Of a DNA stretch of 34,310 nucleotides, positions 1 to 7,205 are shown piece by piece. The DNA is taken from positions 1 to 34,310 of the forward strand of contig CATLEJ010000009.1 of NCBI GenBank assembly GCA_949916125.1, read 5' to 3'. Each line of letters begins with the position of its first letter. The stretch's first letter is position 1. Both the position numbers and the translations under genes were made by a program. Below the pieces are notes generated by a model that had not been told where the DNA came from, did not search any database, and saw nothing but the letters and a program-made list of their open reading frames with translations. Source of the DNA: an uncultured Oscillospiraceae bacterium. Lineage in GTDB: Bacteria; Bacillota; Clostridia; Oscillospirales; Oscillospiraceae.

Positions 1-600
1 GATATGCCCACCAAGCAGGCCGCCGCCGCGGTGGGACAGTGCGAGCTGATGTATACCTACGACAAGCTGTTCGGCGAGTACAACCACACCGTGGCCCAGC
101 TGCTGCTCACCGGGGAGGACGTGCGCTTCCCCCACCGGCGGCAGAACTTCGTCAACGCCATGGAGCGCCTGCTGGCGCTGGGCGTGCTGCCCATCGTCAA
201 CGAGAACGACGCGGTGGCCACCGACGAGGTGGGGGAGGCCACCACCATCGGGGAGAACGATACCCTGGCCGCCATTGTGGCGGAGTGCGTGGGGGCGGAT
301 CTGCTCATACTCCTCAGCGACATCGACGGGCTGTACACCGCCGACCCCCACCGGGACGCGGGGGCGGCCCTCATCCCCGAGGTGCGGGAGATCACGGCGG
401 AGCTGCGGGCGCTGGCGGGGGATCCCGGCTCCGCCCTGGGCACCGGGGGGATGGCCACCAAGCTGAAGGCGGCGGACATCGCCATGGCCTGCGGCTGCGA
501 CATGGTGATCGCCAACGGCCAGCGGCCGGAGCTGCTGTACGACATCGCGGCGGGCCAGCCCGTGGGCACCCGCTTCGTGGGAAGGAGGGGACAGGCATGA
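1..600 (+). CDS. proB: Glutamate 5-kinase, C-terminal part (5' end outside window)
   Basis: Phosphorylates glutamate to glutamyl-5-phosphate, the first step of proline synthesis in the cytoplasm. The visible ~199 residues are the second half of the amino-acid kinase fold: KQAAAAVGQ near the start, then [37 protein letters not shown] and [12 protein letters not shown], which are the glutamate- and ATP-binding stretches of ProB. The reading frame is open at base 1, so the start lies upstream. The protein ends soon after GTRFVG, so it lacks the C-terminal PUA domain found in longer ProB proteins; this short form is common in Firmicutes. Its stop codon overlaps the proA start (ATGA), which implies translational coupling and an operon. 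Confidence 0.96.
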   Translation, partial: DMPTKQAAAAVGQCELMYTYDKLFGEYNHTVAQLLLTGEDVRFPHRRQNFVNAMERLLALGVLPIVNENDAVATDEVGEATTIGENDTLAAIVAECVGADLLILLSDIDGLYTADPHRDAGAALIPEVREITAELRALAGDPGSALGTGGMATKLKAADIAMACGCDMVIANGQRPELLYDIAAGQPVGTRFVGRRGQA

Positions 601-1853
601 CCACCCGGGAGCTGCTGGAGCGGGCCAAGGGAGCAAAACTCGCCATGGCCCTGGCGGACAGGTCAACCAAAAACCGGGCATTGCTGGCCATGGCCGACGC
701 GCTGGTGGACAACACCCAGGCCGTCCTCACCGCCAACGGCCTGGATCTCATTGAGGCCAAGGGCACGGTGTCCAATGTGATGCTGGATCGGCTGGCGCTG
801 AACGAGGAACGCATACTCGCCATGGCCCAGGGGATGCGGGAGGTGGCCGCCCTTCCCGACCCGGTGGGGGCGGTGCTGCGCCGGGAGGAGCGGCCCAACG
901 GCCTGGTGATTGAGAAAACCGCCGTCCCCATGGGCGTGATCGCCATCATCTATGAGAGCCGTCCCAACGTCACGTCGGACGCGGCGGCCTTAGCCCTGAA
1001 GGCGGGCTCCGCCTGCGTGCTGCGCTGCGGGAAGGAGGCCCACCGCTCCGCCGCCGCCATCGTGTCCGCCCTGCGGGAGGGCCTGGCTGCCGCCGGGCTG
1101 CCCCAGGACGCCCTGGGGCTGGTGGAGGACATCTCCCGCCAGTCCGCCGTGGAGCTGATGCAGGCGTCCGGGCTGGTGGATCTGCTCATCCCCCGGGGAG
1201 GCGCGGGGCTCATCCGGGCCTGCGTGGAGCAGGCCACCGTCCCCGTCATCGAGACGGGCACCGGCATCTGCCACATCTACGTGGACCGGGACGCGGACCT
1301 GGATATGGCGCTGGACATCGTGGAAAACGCCAAGTGCTCCCGGCCCAGCGTGTGCAACGCCGCCGAGGTGTGCCTGGTCCATCGGGATATCGCCAACCCC
1401 TTCCTGCCCCGCCTGCGGGAACGGCTGGTGGCCCGGCGGGGAAAGGGCGGCCTGCCCCCGGTGGAGCTGCGGCTGGACGAACAGGCCGCCGCTCTCATCC
1501 CCGGCAGGCCCGCCGGGGCGGAGGACTTCGACACGGAGTTTTTGGACTACATCCTGGCGGTGAAGGTGGTGGACGGGGTGGACGGGGCCTGCGCCCACAT
1601 CGCCGCCCACTCCACCGGCCACTCGGAGGCCATTGTCACGGAAAACGCGGAAACGGCCAAGCGCTTCACCGCCCTGGTGGACTCGGCGGCGGTGTACTGG
1701 AACGCCTCCACCCGGTTTACCGACGGCGGGGAGTTCGGCCTGGGGTGCGAGATGGGCATCTCCACCCAGCGGCTCCACGCCCGGGGGCCCATGGGGCTGG
1801 CGGAGCTGTGCAGCTACAAATACGTGATCCGGGGGACAGGACAGACCCGATGA
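597..1853 (+). CDS. proA: Glutamate-5-semialdehyde dehydrogenase (gamma-glutamyl phosphate reductase)
   Basis: Reduces glutamyl-5-phosphate to glutamate-5-semialdehyde with NADPH, the second step of proline synthesis, and is thought to work in complex with ProB. The 418-residue length is normal for the family. Visible motifs include [37 protein letters not shown], the cofactor/active-site stretch [14 protein letters not shown], and [14 protein letters not shown], whose Cys-Asn region holds the catalytic cysteine. The C-terminal [17 protein letters not shown] and LCSYKYVI are also typical. The start is the ATG of the ATGA overlap with proB, preceded by GGAGG; the same frame stays open further upstream inside proB, but those codons are antisense-style noise. 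A stem-loop follows the stop closely. Confidence 0.98.
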   Translation: MTTRELLERAKGAKLAMALADRSTKNRALLAMADALVDNTQAVLTANGLDLIEAKGTVSNVMLDRLALNEERILAMAQGMREVAALPDPVGAVLRREERPNGLVIEKTAVPMGVIAIIYESRPNVTSDAAALALKAGSACVLRCGKEAHRSAAAIVSALREGLAAAGLPQDALGLVEDISRQSAVELMQASGLVDLLIPRGGAGLIRACVEQATVPVIETGTGICHIYVDRDADLDMALDIVENAKCSRPSVCNAAEVCLVHRDIANPFLPRLRERLVARRGKGGLPPVELRLDEQAAALIPGRPAGAEDFDTEFLDYILAVKVVDGVDGACAHIAAHSTGHSEAIVTENAETAKRFTALVDSAAVYWNASTRFTDGGEFGLGCEMGISTQRLHARGPMGLAELCSYKYVIRGTGQTR

Positions 1854-1861
1854 CAAATTTT

Positions 1862-1888
1862 GGGGCCCCTGGCAAAGCCGGGGGCCCC
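1862..1888. terminator. Terminator-like hairpin between convergent proA and the DUF6512-like gene
   Basis: Twelve-bp stem (1862-1873 with 1877-1888, one G-T pair) around an AAA loop, directly after the proA stop and just before the stop of the convergent minus-strand gene. Tails are only modestly T-rich on either strand, so it probably serves both genes. Confidence 0.7.
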
Positions 1889-1892
1889 TTCG

Positions 1893-2414
1893 TCATACGG
1901 GAATGGTCAGGAAGGTGCGGATGGCGTCGCTCAAATCGGCGAACAGCGCCGCGTCCGGCGGGAAGAAGGTGAACCAGACGATGAGCGCCCCCAGCGCCGC
2001 CGTCAGGCCCCAGGCCGCTTTTTCCGTCCCCGGCCACTCGGTGAGGGGCCACAGCGCCCGAGGCAGCAAAAACCCCAGGGCCAGGGGGAAGAAAAACAGG
2101 ATCAGATCCACGATCATGGACTCCCCCCGGAACACCACGTGGTACAGGTAGCCCGTCCCCAGCATCACCGCGCAGGCGGCGGCCATGCCCAGCAGCCAGG
2201 GGGCCCGGCCCAGCCCCTTTCCCCGGCCCAGCACCAGGGAGACGGCCAGCAGGGGGAAATAGAGCAGCTTCACGTGCTCCCACACGCTCTCCCGCACCGG
2301 GGAAATGAGGGCGAATACCGGGTTGGGCAGCCACTGGTACAGGAAGTGGAACAGCACCCCGGCCACGGCGGCCAGGGCATAGGCCAGCAGCAGTTTTTTG
2401 GTCGTTTTTTCCAT
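1893..2414 (-). CDS. Small polytopic membrane protein, DUF6512-like
   Basis: A 173-residue integral membrane protein with about five hydrophobic segments: roughly residues 8-28, 48-62, 71-92, 99-118 and 132-150. Conserved-looking features are FHFLYQWLPNPVFALISPVRESVWEHVK near the first loop, and a PPDAALFADL segment before the C-terminus. The HFLYxW and SPVRESVWEH pattern matches small membrane proteins of unknown function grouped as DUF6512 in Firmicutes, recalled rather than searched. No enzymatic motif is visible. It runs opposite to proA and is divergent from spoIVB, so context gives no function. The start ATG has GAGGTG upstream. Function unknown. Confidence 0.75.
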   Translation of the reverse strand: MEKTTKKLLLAYALAAVAGVLFHFLYQWLPNPVFALISPVRESVWEHVKLLYFPLLAVSLVLGRGKGLGRAPWLLGMAAACAVMLGTGYLYHVVFRGESMIVDLILFFFPLALGFLLPRALWPLTEWPGTEKAAWGLTAALGALIVWFTFFPPDAALFADLSDAIRTFLTIPV

Positions 2415-2742
2415 AAATACACCTCACTTTGGTATTAAGGATATGCCCGGAATAGGGCAAACTATGTTTGTCCCATTGAAAAAATGCGGGAAATCGCCGC
2501 ATTTCAAATTTGGAACGAACAGGGACCCTGTCCAAATCCGGGGCAAATTCCCAGCTCCCCCCAGCGCGGGCCCCAAAAATCCGCCCGGGCGGAGAACTGG
2601 TTCCGCCGCCCTTGTCAAACCCGCCTGACTTTGCCACGGTGAAAATCCTGTGCCGCCGCCATATTAAAAAGGCGGACGTTAGGGCGCTGACGGAGATTTT
2701 TCCGCCAACGCCCGGCCGCCCGTAGTTTCAAAAAGGCGGTGA
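2415..2742. other. Divergent intergenic region upstream of spoIVB
   Basis: About 330 bases without a credible gene. It contains an 8-bp hairpin (2482-2489 with 2497-2504) followed on the minus strand by a T-run, which could be an attenuator ahead of the DUF6512-like gene. CATATTA at 2660-2666 resembles the -10 of forespore sigma-G promoters, expected for spoIVB, but no well-spaced -35 is visible, so this is weak. A degenerate ribosome binding site (AAGGCGGTGA) precedes spoIVB. Confidence 0.4.
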
Positions 2743-3795
2743 ATGGATTTGAATGAAGAAGCAAGACCATTTGTGGGGGCGGCGGCGCTGCGGGGCGCGG
2801 CGCTGCTGCTGGGGTTGGTGCTGACCATGTGGCCCGCCGTGGCCACGGCTTGGGCCAGCCCGGTTTCCGTGGTGCCCGTGGGCCGGGCGGTGGGCATCAA
2901 GCTTTTTTCCGACGGCGTGGTGGTGGTGGGCACCTCCGACGTGGCCGGGGAGGGGGGCAGCGTGAACCCGGCCAAGGCCTGCGGCCTGAAGGAGGGGGAC
3001 ATCATCACCCACATCAACTCCACCGAGGTGGACACCATTGAGGAGGTGTCCGCCCTGCTCCAGGAGCTGGAGGGGGAGACCATGAGCATCCGGGCCATCC
3101 GGGACGACAAGCAGGTGCAGCTCACCGCCCAGGCGGTGCTGTGCCCGGCCGACGGGGCCTACAAGCTGGGGGCCTGGATCCGGGACTCCATGGCGGGCAT
3201 CGGCACGGTGACCTTCTACGACCCGGCCACCGGGGCCTTCGGGGCGCTGGGCCACGGCATCAACGACGTGGATACCGCCCTGCTCATGCCCCTGGAGAGC
3301 GGCTCCATCCTGCCCGCCACCGTGGCGGGGGTGGAGAAGGGCAAAAGCGGCGCGCCGGGGCAGCTCAAGGGGATTTTTGACACCTCGTCCACCCTGGGGC
3401 TGCTCAGCGCCAACACCGACGGCGGCGTGTTCGGCACCATGACGGACGGCCGCTGGGCCCAGGGCGACCCGGTGGAGGTGGCGGCCAGGGACGAGGTGCG
3501 GCCCGGCCCCGCCCAGATCCTGTGCAATATCTCGGGCGACCGGGTGGACCGGTTTGAGGTGGAAATCGCCAAGGTGTTCGCCCAGCGGGAGGGCGACTGC
3601 CGGGACTACCTGCTCAAGGTGACCGACCGGCGGCTGCTGGACGCCACCGGCGGCATCGTCCAGGGCATGAGCGGCAGCCCCATCCTCCAGGGCGGCAAGA
3701 TCGTGGGGGCGGTCACCCACGTCATGGTGGACGACCCCACCAGCGGCTACGGCATCTATGTGGGCCGAATGCTCCAGCACAGCGGCGCGGCATAA
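2743..3795 (+). CDS. spoIVB: SpoIVB serine peptidase (sporulation signalling protease)
   Basis: Forespore-secreted serine peptidase (family S55) that cleaves SpoIVFA and so releases pro-sigma-K processing in the mother cell. Order of features: an N-terminal signal anchor (about residues 15-38), a PDZ domain (about 50-130, with GLKEGDIITHINS), then the peptidase domain. The catalytic His lies in ALGHGIND (H171) and the nucleophile Ser in GMSGSPIL (S310/S312); the characteristic HVMVDDPTSGYGIYV ends the protein. At 350 residues it is shorter than the Bacillus subtilis protein (about 426), mainly N-terminally. It marks the host as a spore former. A strong promoter for the next gene starts right after the stop, so it is probably transcribed alone. 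Confidence 0.96.
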   Translation: MDLNEEARPFVGAAALRGAALLLGLVLTMWPAVATAWASPVSVVPVGRAVGIKLFSDGVVVVGTSDVAGEGGSVNPAKACGLKEGDIITHINSTEVDTIEEVSALLQELEGETMSIRAIRDDKQVQLTAQAVLCPADGAYKLGAWIRDSMAGIGTVTFYDPATGAFGALGHGINDVDTALLMPLESGSILPATVAGVEKGKSGAPGQLKGIFDTSSTLGLLSANTDGGVFGTMTDGRWAQGDPVEVAARDEVRPGPAQILCNISGDRVDRFEVEIAKVFAQREGDCRDYLLKVTDRRLLDATGGIVQGMSGSPILQGGKIVGAVTHVMVDDPTSGYGIYVGRMLQHSGAA

Positions 3796-3798
3796 GGC

Positions 3799-3828
3799 TT
3801 GACAGGGGCGGGGGCGGAGTAGTATGAT
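3799..3828 (+). promoter_or_regulatory. Sigma-A promoter for the HD-domain gene and trmO
   Basis: TTGACA (3799-3804), an 18-base spacer and TATGAT (3823-3828), immediately after the spoIVB stop and about 30 bases before the HD-protein start. Confidence 0.85.
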
Positions 3829-3860
3829 CCTTTCATCACAGAAAAAAGGAGATGTCCGCC

Positions 3861-4418
3861 ATGATACCCACCCCGGACCAGGCATGGGAGCTGTTATGCG
3901 AATACAACGAGGGGGAGTTCCACCGCAAACACGCCCGCACCGTGGGCGACGTGCTGCGCTGGTTCGCCCAGGAGCTGGGCCACGGCCAGGAGGCCGACTA
4001 CTGGGAGGCCGTGGGCATCCTCCACGACCTGGATTTTGAGCGGTGGCCCGACAAGCACTGCGTCAAGTGCCAGGAGCTCATGCGGGAGAAGGGCATCGAC
4101 GAGTCCCTGATCCGGGCGGTGGCCTGCCATGGCTGGCCCGACTGCGTGGACATCGAGCCCCAGCTGGAGATGGAAAAGGTGCTCTTCGCCGTGGACGAGC
4201 TGACGGGCCTCATCGGCGCGGCGGCCATGATGCGCCCCTCCAAGAGCGTGAGCGACATGGAGGTCAAGTCGCTGAAAAAGAAGTTCAAGGACAAAAAATT
4301 CGCGGCGGGCTGCTCCCGGGACGTGATCCAGAAGGGCGCGGAGCTGCTGGGCTGGGAGCTGGACGACCTGATGGCCCGCACCATCGAGGCCATGCGGGCC
4401 AGCCCCAACGTGGACTGA
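3861..4418 (+). CDS. HD-domain hydrolase-like protein
   Basis: A 185-residue cytoplasmic protein of the HD phosphohydrolase superfamily. Metal-ligand-like residues are in EFHRKHARTV, the HD pair in GILHDLDFERW, and VACHGWPD and the Asp of FAVDELTGLI further on. The order H...HD...H...D is what HD proteins use to bind one or two divalent metals. Similar small HDIG proteins are widespread in Clostridia but their substrate is unknown, so none is assigned. Start choice: ATG 3852 sits directly on the AAGGAG sequence with no spacing, while ATG 3861 is nine bases downstream, so 3861 is preferred. It shares a promoter with trmO, which begins two bases after its stop. Confidence 0.88.
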   Translation: MIPTPDQAWELLCEYNEGEFHRKHARTVGDVLRWFAQELGHGQEADYWEAVGILHDLDFERWPDKHCVKCQELMREKGIDESLIRAVACHGWPDCVDIEPQLEMEKVLFAVDELTGLIGAAAMMRPSKSVSDMEVKSLKKKFKDKKFAAGCSRDVIQKGAELLGWELDDLMARTIEAMRASPNVD

Positions 4419-4419
4419 C

Positions 4420-5091
4420 GTGGAGCCTGTCGCCCGTATCCGCACCGATTTCCCCACCAAATTCGGCGTGCCCCGGCAGGCGGGGCTGGTGGAGGGGCTG
4501 TCCGCCGCGGTGGTGTTTGAGCCGGAATACCGCGTCCCCGACGCCCTGCGGGGGCTGGACGGCTTCTCCCACCTGTGGCTGATCTGGGAGTTTTCCGAAA
4601 ACAGGGGGGCGGGGTGGTCGCCCACCGTGCGCCCGCCCCGGCTGGGCGGGAACGCGCGCCTGGGGGTGTTCGCCACCCGCTCCCCCTTCCGGCCCAACCC
4701 CATCGGCCTGTCCTGCGTACGCCTGGAGCGGGTGGAGCTGTCCACTCCGGACGGCCCGGTGCTCTTTGTCTCCGGGGCGGACCTGGTGGACGGCACCCCC
4801 ATCCTGGACATCAAGCCCTATGTGCCCTATGCCGACTGCCATCCCGAGGCGTCCGGGGGGTTCGCGGGGGAGGCCCCGGAGCCCCGGCTGGCGGTGGAGT
4901 TTCCGCGGTCGCTGCTGGCGCTGGTGCCGGGGGACCGCCGGGCGGCGCTGATCGGCGTGCTGGCCCAGGATCCCCGGCCGCCCTACCAGCACGACCCGTC
5001 GCGGGTGTACGGCTTCGGGTTTGCGGGGCTGGAGGTGCGCTTCACCGCGGGGGACGGGGTGCTCACCGTGACCGATGTTTTCAAAAAATAA
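4420..5091 (+). CDS. trmO: tRNA (t6A37) N6-methyltransferase TrmO
   Basis: SAM-dependent enzyme that methylates N6-threonylcarbamoyladenosine at position 37 of certain tRNAs, improving decoding of ACC codons. The TsaA/YaeB beta-barrel signature is clear: IRTDFPTKFGVPRQ, GLDGFSHLWLIWEF, the family hallmark GVFATRSPFRPNPIGLS, GADLVDGTPILDIKPY and the C-terminal half with PPYQHDPSRVYGF. The length of 223 residues is usual. The start is a GTG one base past the preceding stop; there is no convincing separate Shine-Dalgarno, so translation is probably coupled to the HD gene. A strong terminator follows immediately. Confidence 0.95.
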   Translation: MEPVARIRTDFPTKFGVPRQAGLVEGLSAAVVFEPEYRVPDALRGLDGFSHLWLIWEFSENRGAGWSPTVRPPRLGGNARLGVFATRSPFRPNPIGLSCVRLERVELSTPDGPVLFVSGADLVDGTPILDIKPYVPYADCHPEASGGFAGEAPEPRLAVEFPRSLLALVPGDRRAALIGVLAQDPRPPYQHDPSRVYGFGFAGLEVRFTAGDGVLTVTDVFKK

Positions 5092-5140
5092 AACAGTCCC
5101 GCACATAACCGCGTTCGGTATGTGCGGGACTGTTTTGTTT
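5090..5140. terminator. Bidirectional intrinsic terminator after trmO
   Basis: Arms 5090-5107 and 5119-5136 are complementary over about 17 bp (AAACAGTCCCGCACAT and its complement) around a short loop that can itself pair. The tail is T-rich on the plus strand (TTTTGTTTTT) and on the minus strand, so it ends trmO and could back up transcripts arriving from the right. Confidence 0.93.
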
Positions 5141-5151
5141 TTAAGTGCAGC

Positions 5152-5180
5152 TTGACAAATTTTCAAGCGGCGGCTATAAT
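5152..5180 (+). promoter_or_regulatory. Consensus sigma-A promoter of the antisense RNA
   Basis: Exact TTGACA (5152-5157), a 17-base spacer and exact TATAAT (5175-5180). No plus-strand gene follows for hundreds of bases; the first element downstream is a hairpin terminator at 5253-5294. It therefore drives a short RNA expected to start near 5187. Confidence 0.88.
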
Positions 5181-5210
5181 AAAAAGTGTGGAACCCAGAC
5201 GGTTGCCACA
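5181..5210 (-). terminator. Terminator of the toxin-like mRNA
   Basis: On the minus strand, GTGGCAACC pairs with GGTTCCAC (loop GTCTG, one bulged C), followed by ACTTTTTATTAT. It lies inside the start region of the antisense RNA, so the peptide mRNA would run from about 5506 to about 5180. Confidence 0.6.
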
Positions 5211-5294
5211 ATTTGATACGTTACTCTGAACTGGGGCTATGCCCCAACCTCAGTGAGCCGATCTGTTGCAGCAGACGGCTCACTTCTTCTTTCT
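5187..5294 (+). ncRNA. Candidate type I antitoxin RNA (~108 nt)
   Basis: Predicted RNA from the perfect promoter at 5152-5180 to the terminator at 5253-5294. It folds into three hairpins: 5189-5210 (GTGGAACC / GGTTGCCAC with one bulge), 5226-5253 (core TGGGGC-TAT-GCCCCA) and the terminator stem. It is antisense to the entire 3' UTR and last five codons of the small minus-strand peptide gene at 5280-5432, the layout of txpA/ratA and bsrG/SR4 in Bacillus subtilis. Its first 12 nt (TGTGGAACCCAG) also form the predicted 5' end of the peptide's mRNA. No ORF of note lies in it. The role is inferred from layout only. Confidence 0.62.
5253..5294 (+). terminator. Terminator of the antisense RNA
   Basis: Stem GTGAGCCG (5253-5260) with CGGCTCAC (5276-5283), extended inward by TCTG/CAGA, then a T-rich tail TTCTTCTTTCT. 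The right arm overlaps the stop codon of the convergent toxin-like gene. Confidence 0.75.
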
Positions 5295-5432
5295 ATCGTA
5301 CAGGTACAGTACGAAGGAAGCAATGCTGGCCAGGGCGCCAACGGCGCCGAAAATGCCAAGCAGACCTTCAGAAGTTATATGTATCACCTCCCCCGGGAGA
5401 AATTCCCGCGAGGGCTTTACACACGCCTCCAT
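5280..5432 (-). CDS. Small holin-like membrane peptide, putative type I toxin
   Basis: A 50-codon ORF. The last ~32 residues hold a glycine/alanine-rich hydrophobic helix (GLLGIFGAVGALAS...FVLYLY) ending in DRKKK. This is the build of short putative holin-like/TxpA-type toxins in Firmicutes: one membrane helix and a basic tail. The true start is uncertain. ATG 5432 has a poor ribosome binding site and lies inside a hairpin (5405-5412 with 5439-5446), while the only strong Shine-Dalgarno (GGGGGAGGTGAT) is internal and eight bases before an ATA codon, giving a ~32-residue peptide; a GTG overlaps it. It may use a rare start or have lost its ATG. It has its own consensus promoter, an antisense RNA over its 3' end, and a terminator. 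The family match is from memory. Confidence 0.6.
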   Translation of the reverse strand: MEACVKPSREFLPGEVIHITSEGLLGIFGAVGALASIASFVLYLYDRKKK

Positions 5433-5512
5433 TCCGCTCTCGCGGGACAGCAGGCAACCGTCTTTATCCTCTGCCGCGCCGGGACGGCCCGGCAGCTGGG
5501 TTCCACAGGTTT

Positions 5513-5540
5513 ATTATAACAAAATCCGCGGCGTTGTCAA
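5513..5540 (-). promoter_or_regulatory. Consensus sigma-A promoter of the toxin-like gene
   Basis: On the minus strand: exact TTGACA (5540-5535), a 16-base spacer and exact TATAAT (5518-5513). The predicted RNA starts near 5506 with TGTGGAACCCAG. A 7-bp inverted repeat CCGCGGC (5526-5532 / 5546-5552) brackets the -35 and could be an operator or part of an upstream hairpin. Confidence 0.82.
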
Positions 5541-5561
5541 TTCCCGCCGCGGCACAATAGA

Positions 5562-5586
5562 GGGGAGCGGGCTGTACCCGCTCCCC
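5562..5586 (-). terminator. Hairpin, probable original terminator of the rubrerythrin gene
   Basis: Ten-bp perfect stem GGGGAGCGGG / CCCGCTCCCC with a 5-base loop, 18 bases past the stop of the displaced rubrerythrin 3' end. Tails are only weakly T-rich. Before the element inserted, this would have ended the rubrerythrin transcript. Confidence 0.6.
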
Positions 5587-5603
5587 CCTTCTGCTGTAAT
5601 GAT

Positions 5604-5729
5604 TTACTTGAAATATCTTTCAAGTAAGCCCTTCAGGGCCTTGCCGTGGCGGGCCTCGGCATTAGACTGTTTCCAAAAGTCGTTGGAAATACAGGCTTTT
5701 TCAATGGTTGCAATCTGATTACACACCAT
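5604..5729 (-). pseudogene. Displaced 3' end of the rubrerythrin gene, fused to element DNA
   Basis: Bases 5604-5660 encode [18 protein letters not shown] and a stop, matching the C-terminus of the intact rubrerythrin at 11726-12313. Codons left of the core (5604 to ~5650) are mostly GC-rich like the host; sequence right of it is AT-rich like the element. An in-frame ATG at 5729 makes a 41-codon chimeric ORF, but its first half resembles no known protein and no ribosome binding site stands out. This is read as the chromosomal 3' remnant left at the left junction of the integrated element, not a functional gene. Confidence 0.88.
5650..5658 (+). repeat. Left attachment core (attL)
   Basis: CGGGCCTCG, identical to 11772-11780. 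Base composition changes sharply here: GC-rich rubrerythrin codons to the left, AT-rich element sequence to the right. On the gene strand the core spells the codons for the E-A-R of the EARH diiron motif. Confidence 0.72.
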
Positions 5730-5739
5730 ATTACACAAC
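5719..5739 (+). repeat. Left-end integrase arm-site candidates
   Basis: Two direct TTACACA copies 12 bases apart (5719-5725, 5731-5737). The second lies in CACCATATTACACAAC (5724-5739), repeated exactly at 11625-11640. Spaced short repeats inside each element end are what arm-type integrase binding sites look like; the role is inferred. Confidence 0.5.
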
Positions 5740-5742
5740 TGT

Positions 5743-7077
5743 TTAATGTGGGATCAGGGCACCAGCCTTTGCTATCGCCTTGGCTCGGCTCTCAAGCACA
5801 AGTTGGGTCCCGCCGTACCCGTCCGGGGCCTCCACATATCTTTCCTCTGTGGTGATACCATTAAGGGCACTCAATAACTGCCGTCTGCTTTCCTCGGACT
5901 GGTTCACGTAGTATTTCATAGTAGTCTCGAATTTTTTGTGGCCCGCCCTATTCATTACCTCAATGGCTGGGATATTCAAGTTTGCCAGATAGGTCAAATG
6001 GGTTTTTCTTAGAGCGTGGAAATTGAAGTCGATCCCTGTGTCTGCCTTTATTTTCTTACTATAATACTTGATGGAGTTGATTGTCAAGAGTTCACCATTT
6101 TCTTTTCTGTTGATGAAGTCCCCGCCTTGAATCTCGGTAACAACTCGGCTCTTGGTCTTGTCCAAAACAATCTCGCTTGCCCTGCTCCTGTATGCCTGGG
6201 TAGGGTGCTTTTTTTGCTCTCTGAACTTCTCTTTCAAATGCTCATGCAACAGGTCAGGCACATCAATCACCCGCACACTCTTTAAGGTTTTCACGGGGCG
6301 CAAGCAGAAACAACCATCCTCATAGGTCATCTGTCTGCACACTGTTAATTGGTGGGTGTCCCAGTTGTAGTCACTCCACAACAACCCAAACACCTCGGCA
6401 ATCCTTAACCCACACGTATACCCAAGCAAAAAAGCTGTGTAGCAATTACCAGTTTCAAAAATCTTGCTTATCTGGCTGATCTCATAAGAATCGAAAGTCC
6501 TTATTTTTTCGTATTCCTCAAAATCTTCCTGCGTCATTTTTGGCATTTGTAACTTGGTGCCCTTGTCCAAAAACATCCTTGTGTATCTCTCTGGGTCTAT
6601 TTTTTCCTCTGCATATGCAATCCCGAACAACTGATAGAACAGTTTCAGAAATCCCTCCACATACTTGTAAGACAAACCAGAGTTATACAGTTCTTGGAGA
6701 TACGAGTTCATGTCTGCCACTGTTATTTCACTTATGAGCCTATCCCCAAACTCGCCTTTGATATGCTGATTCCAAAGAGACGAATATTTCCGAACTGTGG
6801 CAGGTGCTTTCCCTGGAGCAACTTTGTCAAGGTACTTATCCCACATTTCTGACAACTTGCAGTCTGTGAATGTTTCGGTTACAGGCTGGGCAGTTCGCAT
6901 TTCAAGGATTTTCTGCTCCCGCGCTCTTTTGGCATCAATCTTCCTGGTAAATGGGTTGCCGTTCTCGTCCCGTCTGAAAGTGGTATCTTTCTTCTTTCCA
7001 CCTTGGGTAACAGTCACCCGGAAACCCCAATTTCCATTTGCCAGTTGAAACAATCCCACGTCGTTATTCTTTGCCAT
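5743..7077 (-). CDS. int: Tyrosine recombinase (integrase) of the element
   Basis: Site-specific recombinase of 444 residues, the Tn916/phage integrase type. An N-terminal AP2-like arm-binding region (about 1-60, with GNWGFRVTVTQGGKKK) is followed by a SAM-like core-binding domain (about 70-170) and the catalytic domain. Catalytic residues are R225 in TCGLR, K263 in RPVKTLK, H354 and R357 in FHALR, H380 in AGHKK, and Y390 in MKYYVN. A further ~50 residues follow the tyrosine. The gene ends 85 bases from the left core, the usual place for an integrase. It has a clear ribosome binding site (TTGGAGGA) and its own promoter. All catalytic residues are present, so it is probably active. Confidence 0.96.
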   Translation of the reverse strand: MAKNNDVGLFQLANGNWGFRVTVTQGGKKKDTTFRRDENGNPFTRKIDAKRAREQKILEMRTAQPVTETFTDCKLSEMWDKYLDKVAPGKAPATVRKYSSLWNQHIKGEFGDRLISEITVADMNSYLQELYNSGLSYKYVEGFLKLFYQLFGIAYAEEKIDPERYTRMFLDKGTKLQMPKMTQEDFEEYEKIRTFDSYEISQISKIFETGNCYTAFLLGYTCGLRIAEVFGLLWSDYNWDTHQLTVCRQMTYEDGCFCLRPVKTLKSVRVIDVPDLLHEHLKEKFREQKKHPTQAYRSRASEIVLDKTKSRVVTEIQGGDFINRKENGELLTINSIKYYSKKIKADTGIDFNFHALRKTHLTYLANLNIPAIEVMNRAGHKKFETTMKYYVNQSEESRRQLLSALNGITTEERYVEAPDGYGGTQLVLESRAKAIAKAGALIPH

Positions 7078-7113
7078 AGTGGTATATCCTCCAATCCCTT
7101 TTTATTTAAGTAC

Positions 7114-7142
7114 ATTATACCACTACACACTAAAAAACACAA
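7114..7142 (-). promoter_or_regulatory. Promoter of the integrase gene
   Basis: On the minus strand TTGTGT (7142-7137), a 17-base spacer and TATAAT (7119-7114), 37 bases before the integrase ATG. Confidence 0.7.
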
Positions 7143-7173
7143 TACCATACACGAAACTTTTTGAAATAAAAAT

Positions 7174-7205
7174 AGGCACCAGCTACTTGGCAAAGGCTGG
7201 TGTCT
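7174..7205 (-). terminator. Terminator of the XRE repressor gene
   Basis: Ten-bp stem AGACACCAGC / GCTGGTGCCT (one G-T pair) followed on the minus strand by ATTTTTATTT. It overlaps the repressor stop codon and separates that gene from int. Confidence 0.8.

Noticed and set aside
39-596. Open frame in phase with proA running upstream through proB
   Set aside because: It overlaps proB in another frame, has low-complexity Arg/Gly/His-rich translation typical of GC-rich shadow frames, and proA has a proper start at the ATGA overlap.
2640-2666. Sigma-G promoter for spoIVB
   Set aside because: CATATTA fits a -10, but the nearest -35-like TGAAAA is only 14 bases away instead of about 17-18, so it was not listed as a promoter.
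5604-5729. A 41-codon ORF with ATG ending in a rubrerythrin C-terminus, as a possible real gene
   Set aside because: Best explained as the left junction of the mobile element; the first half has no recognisable family and there is no good ribosome binding site.
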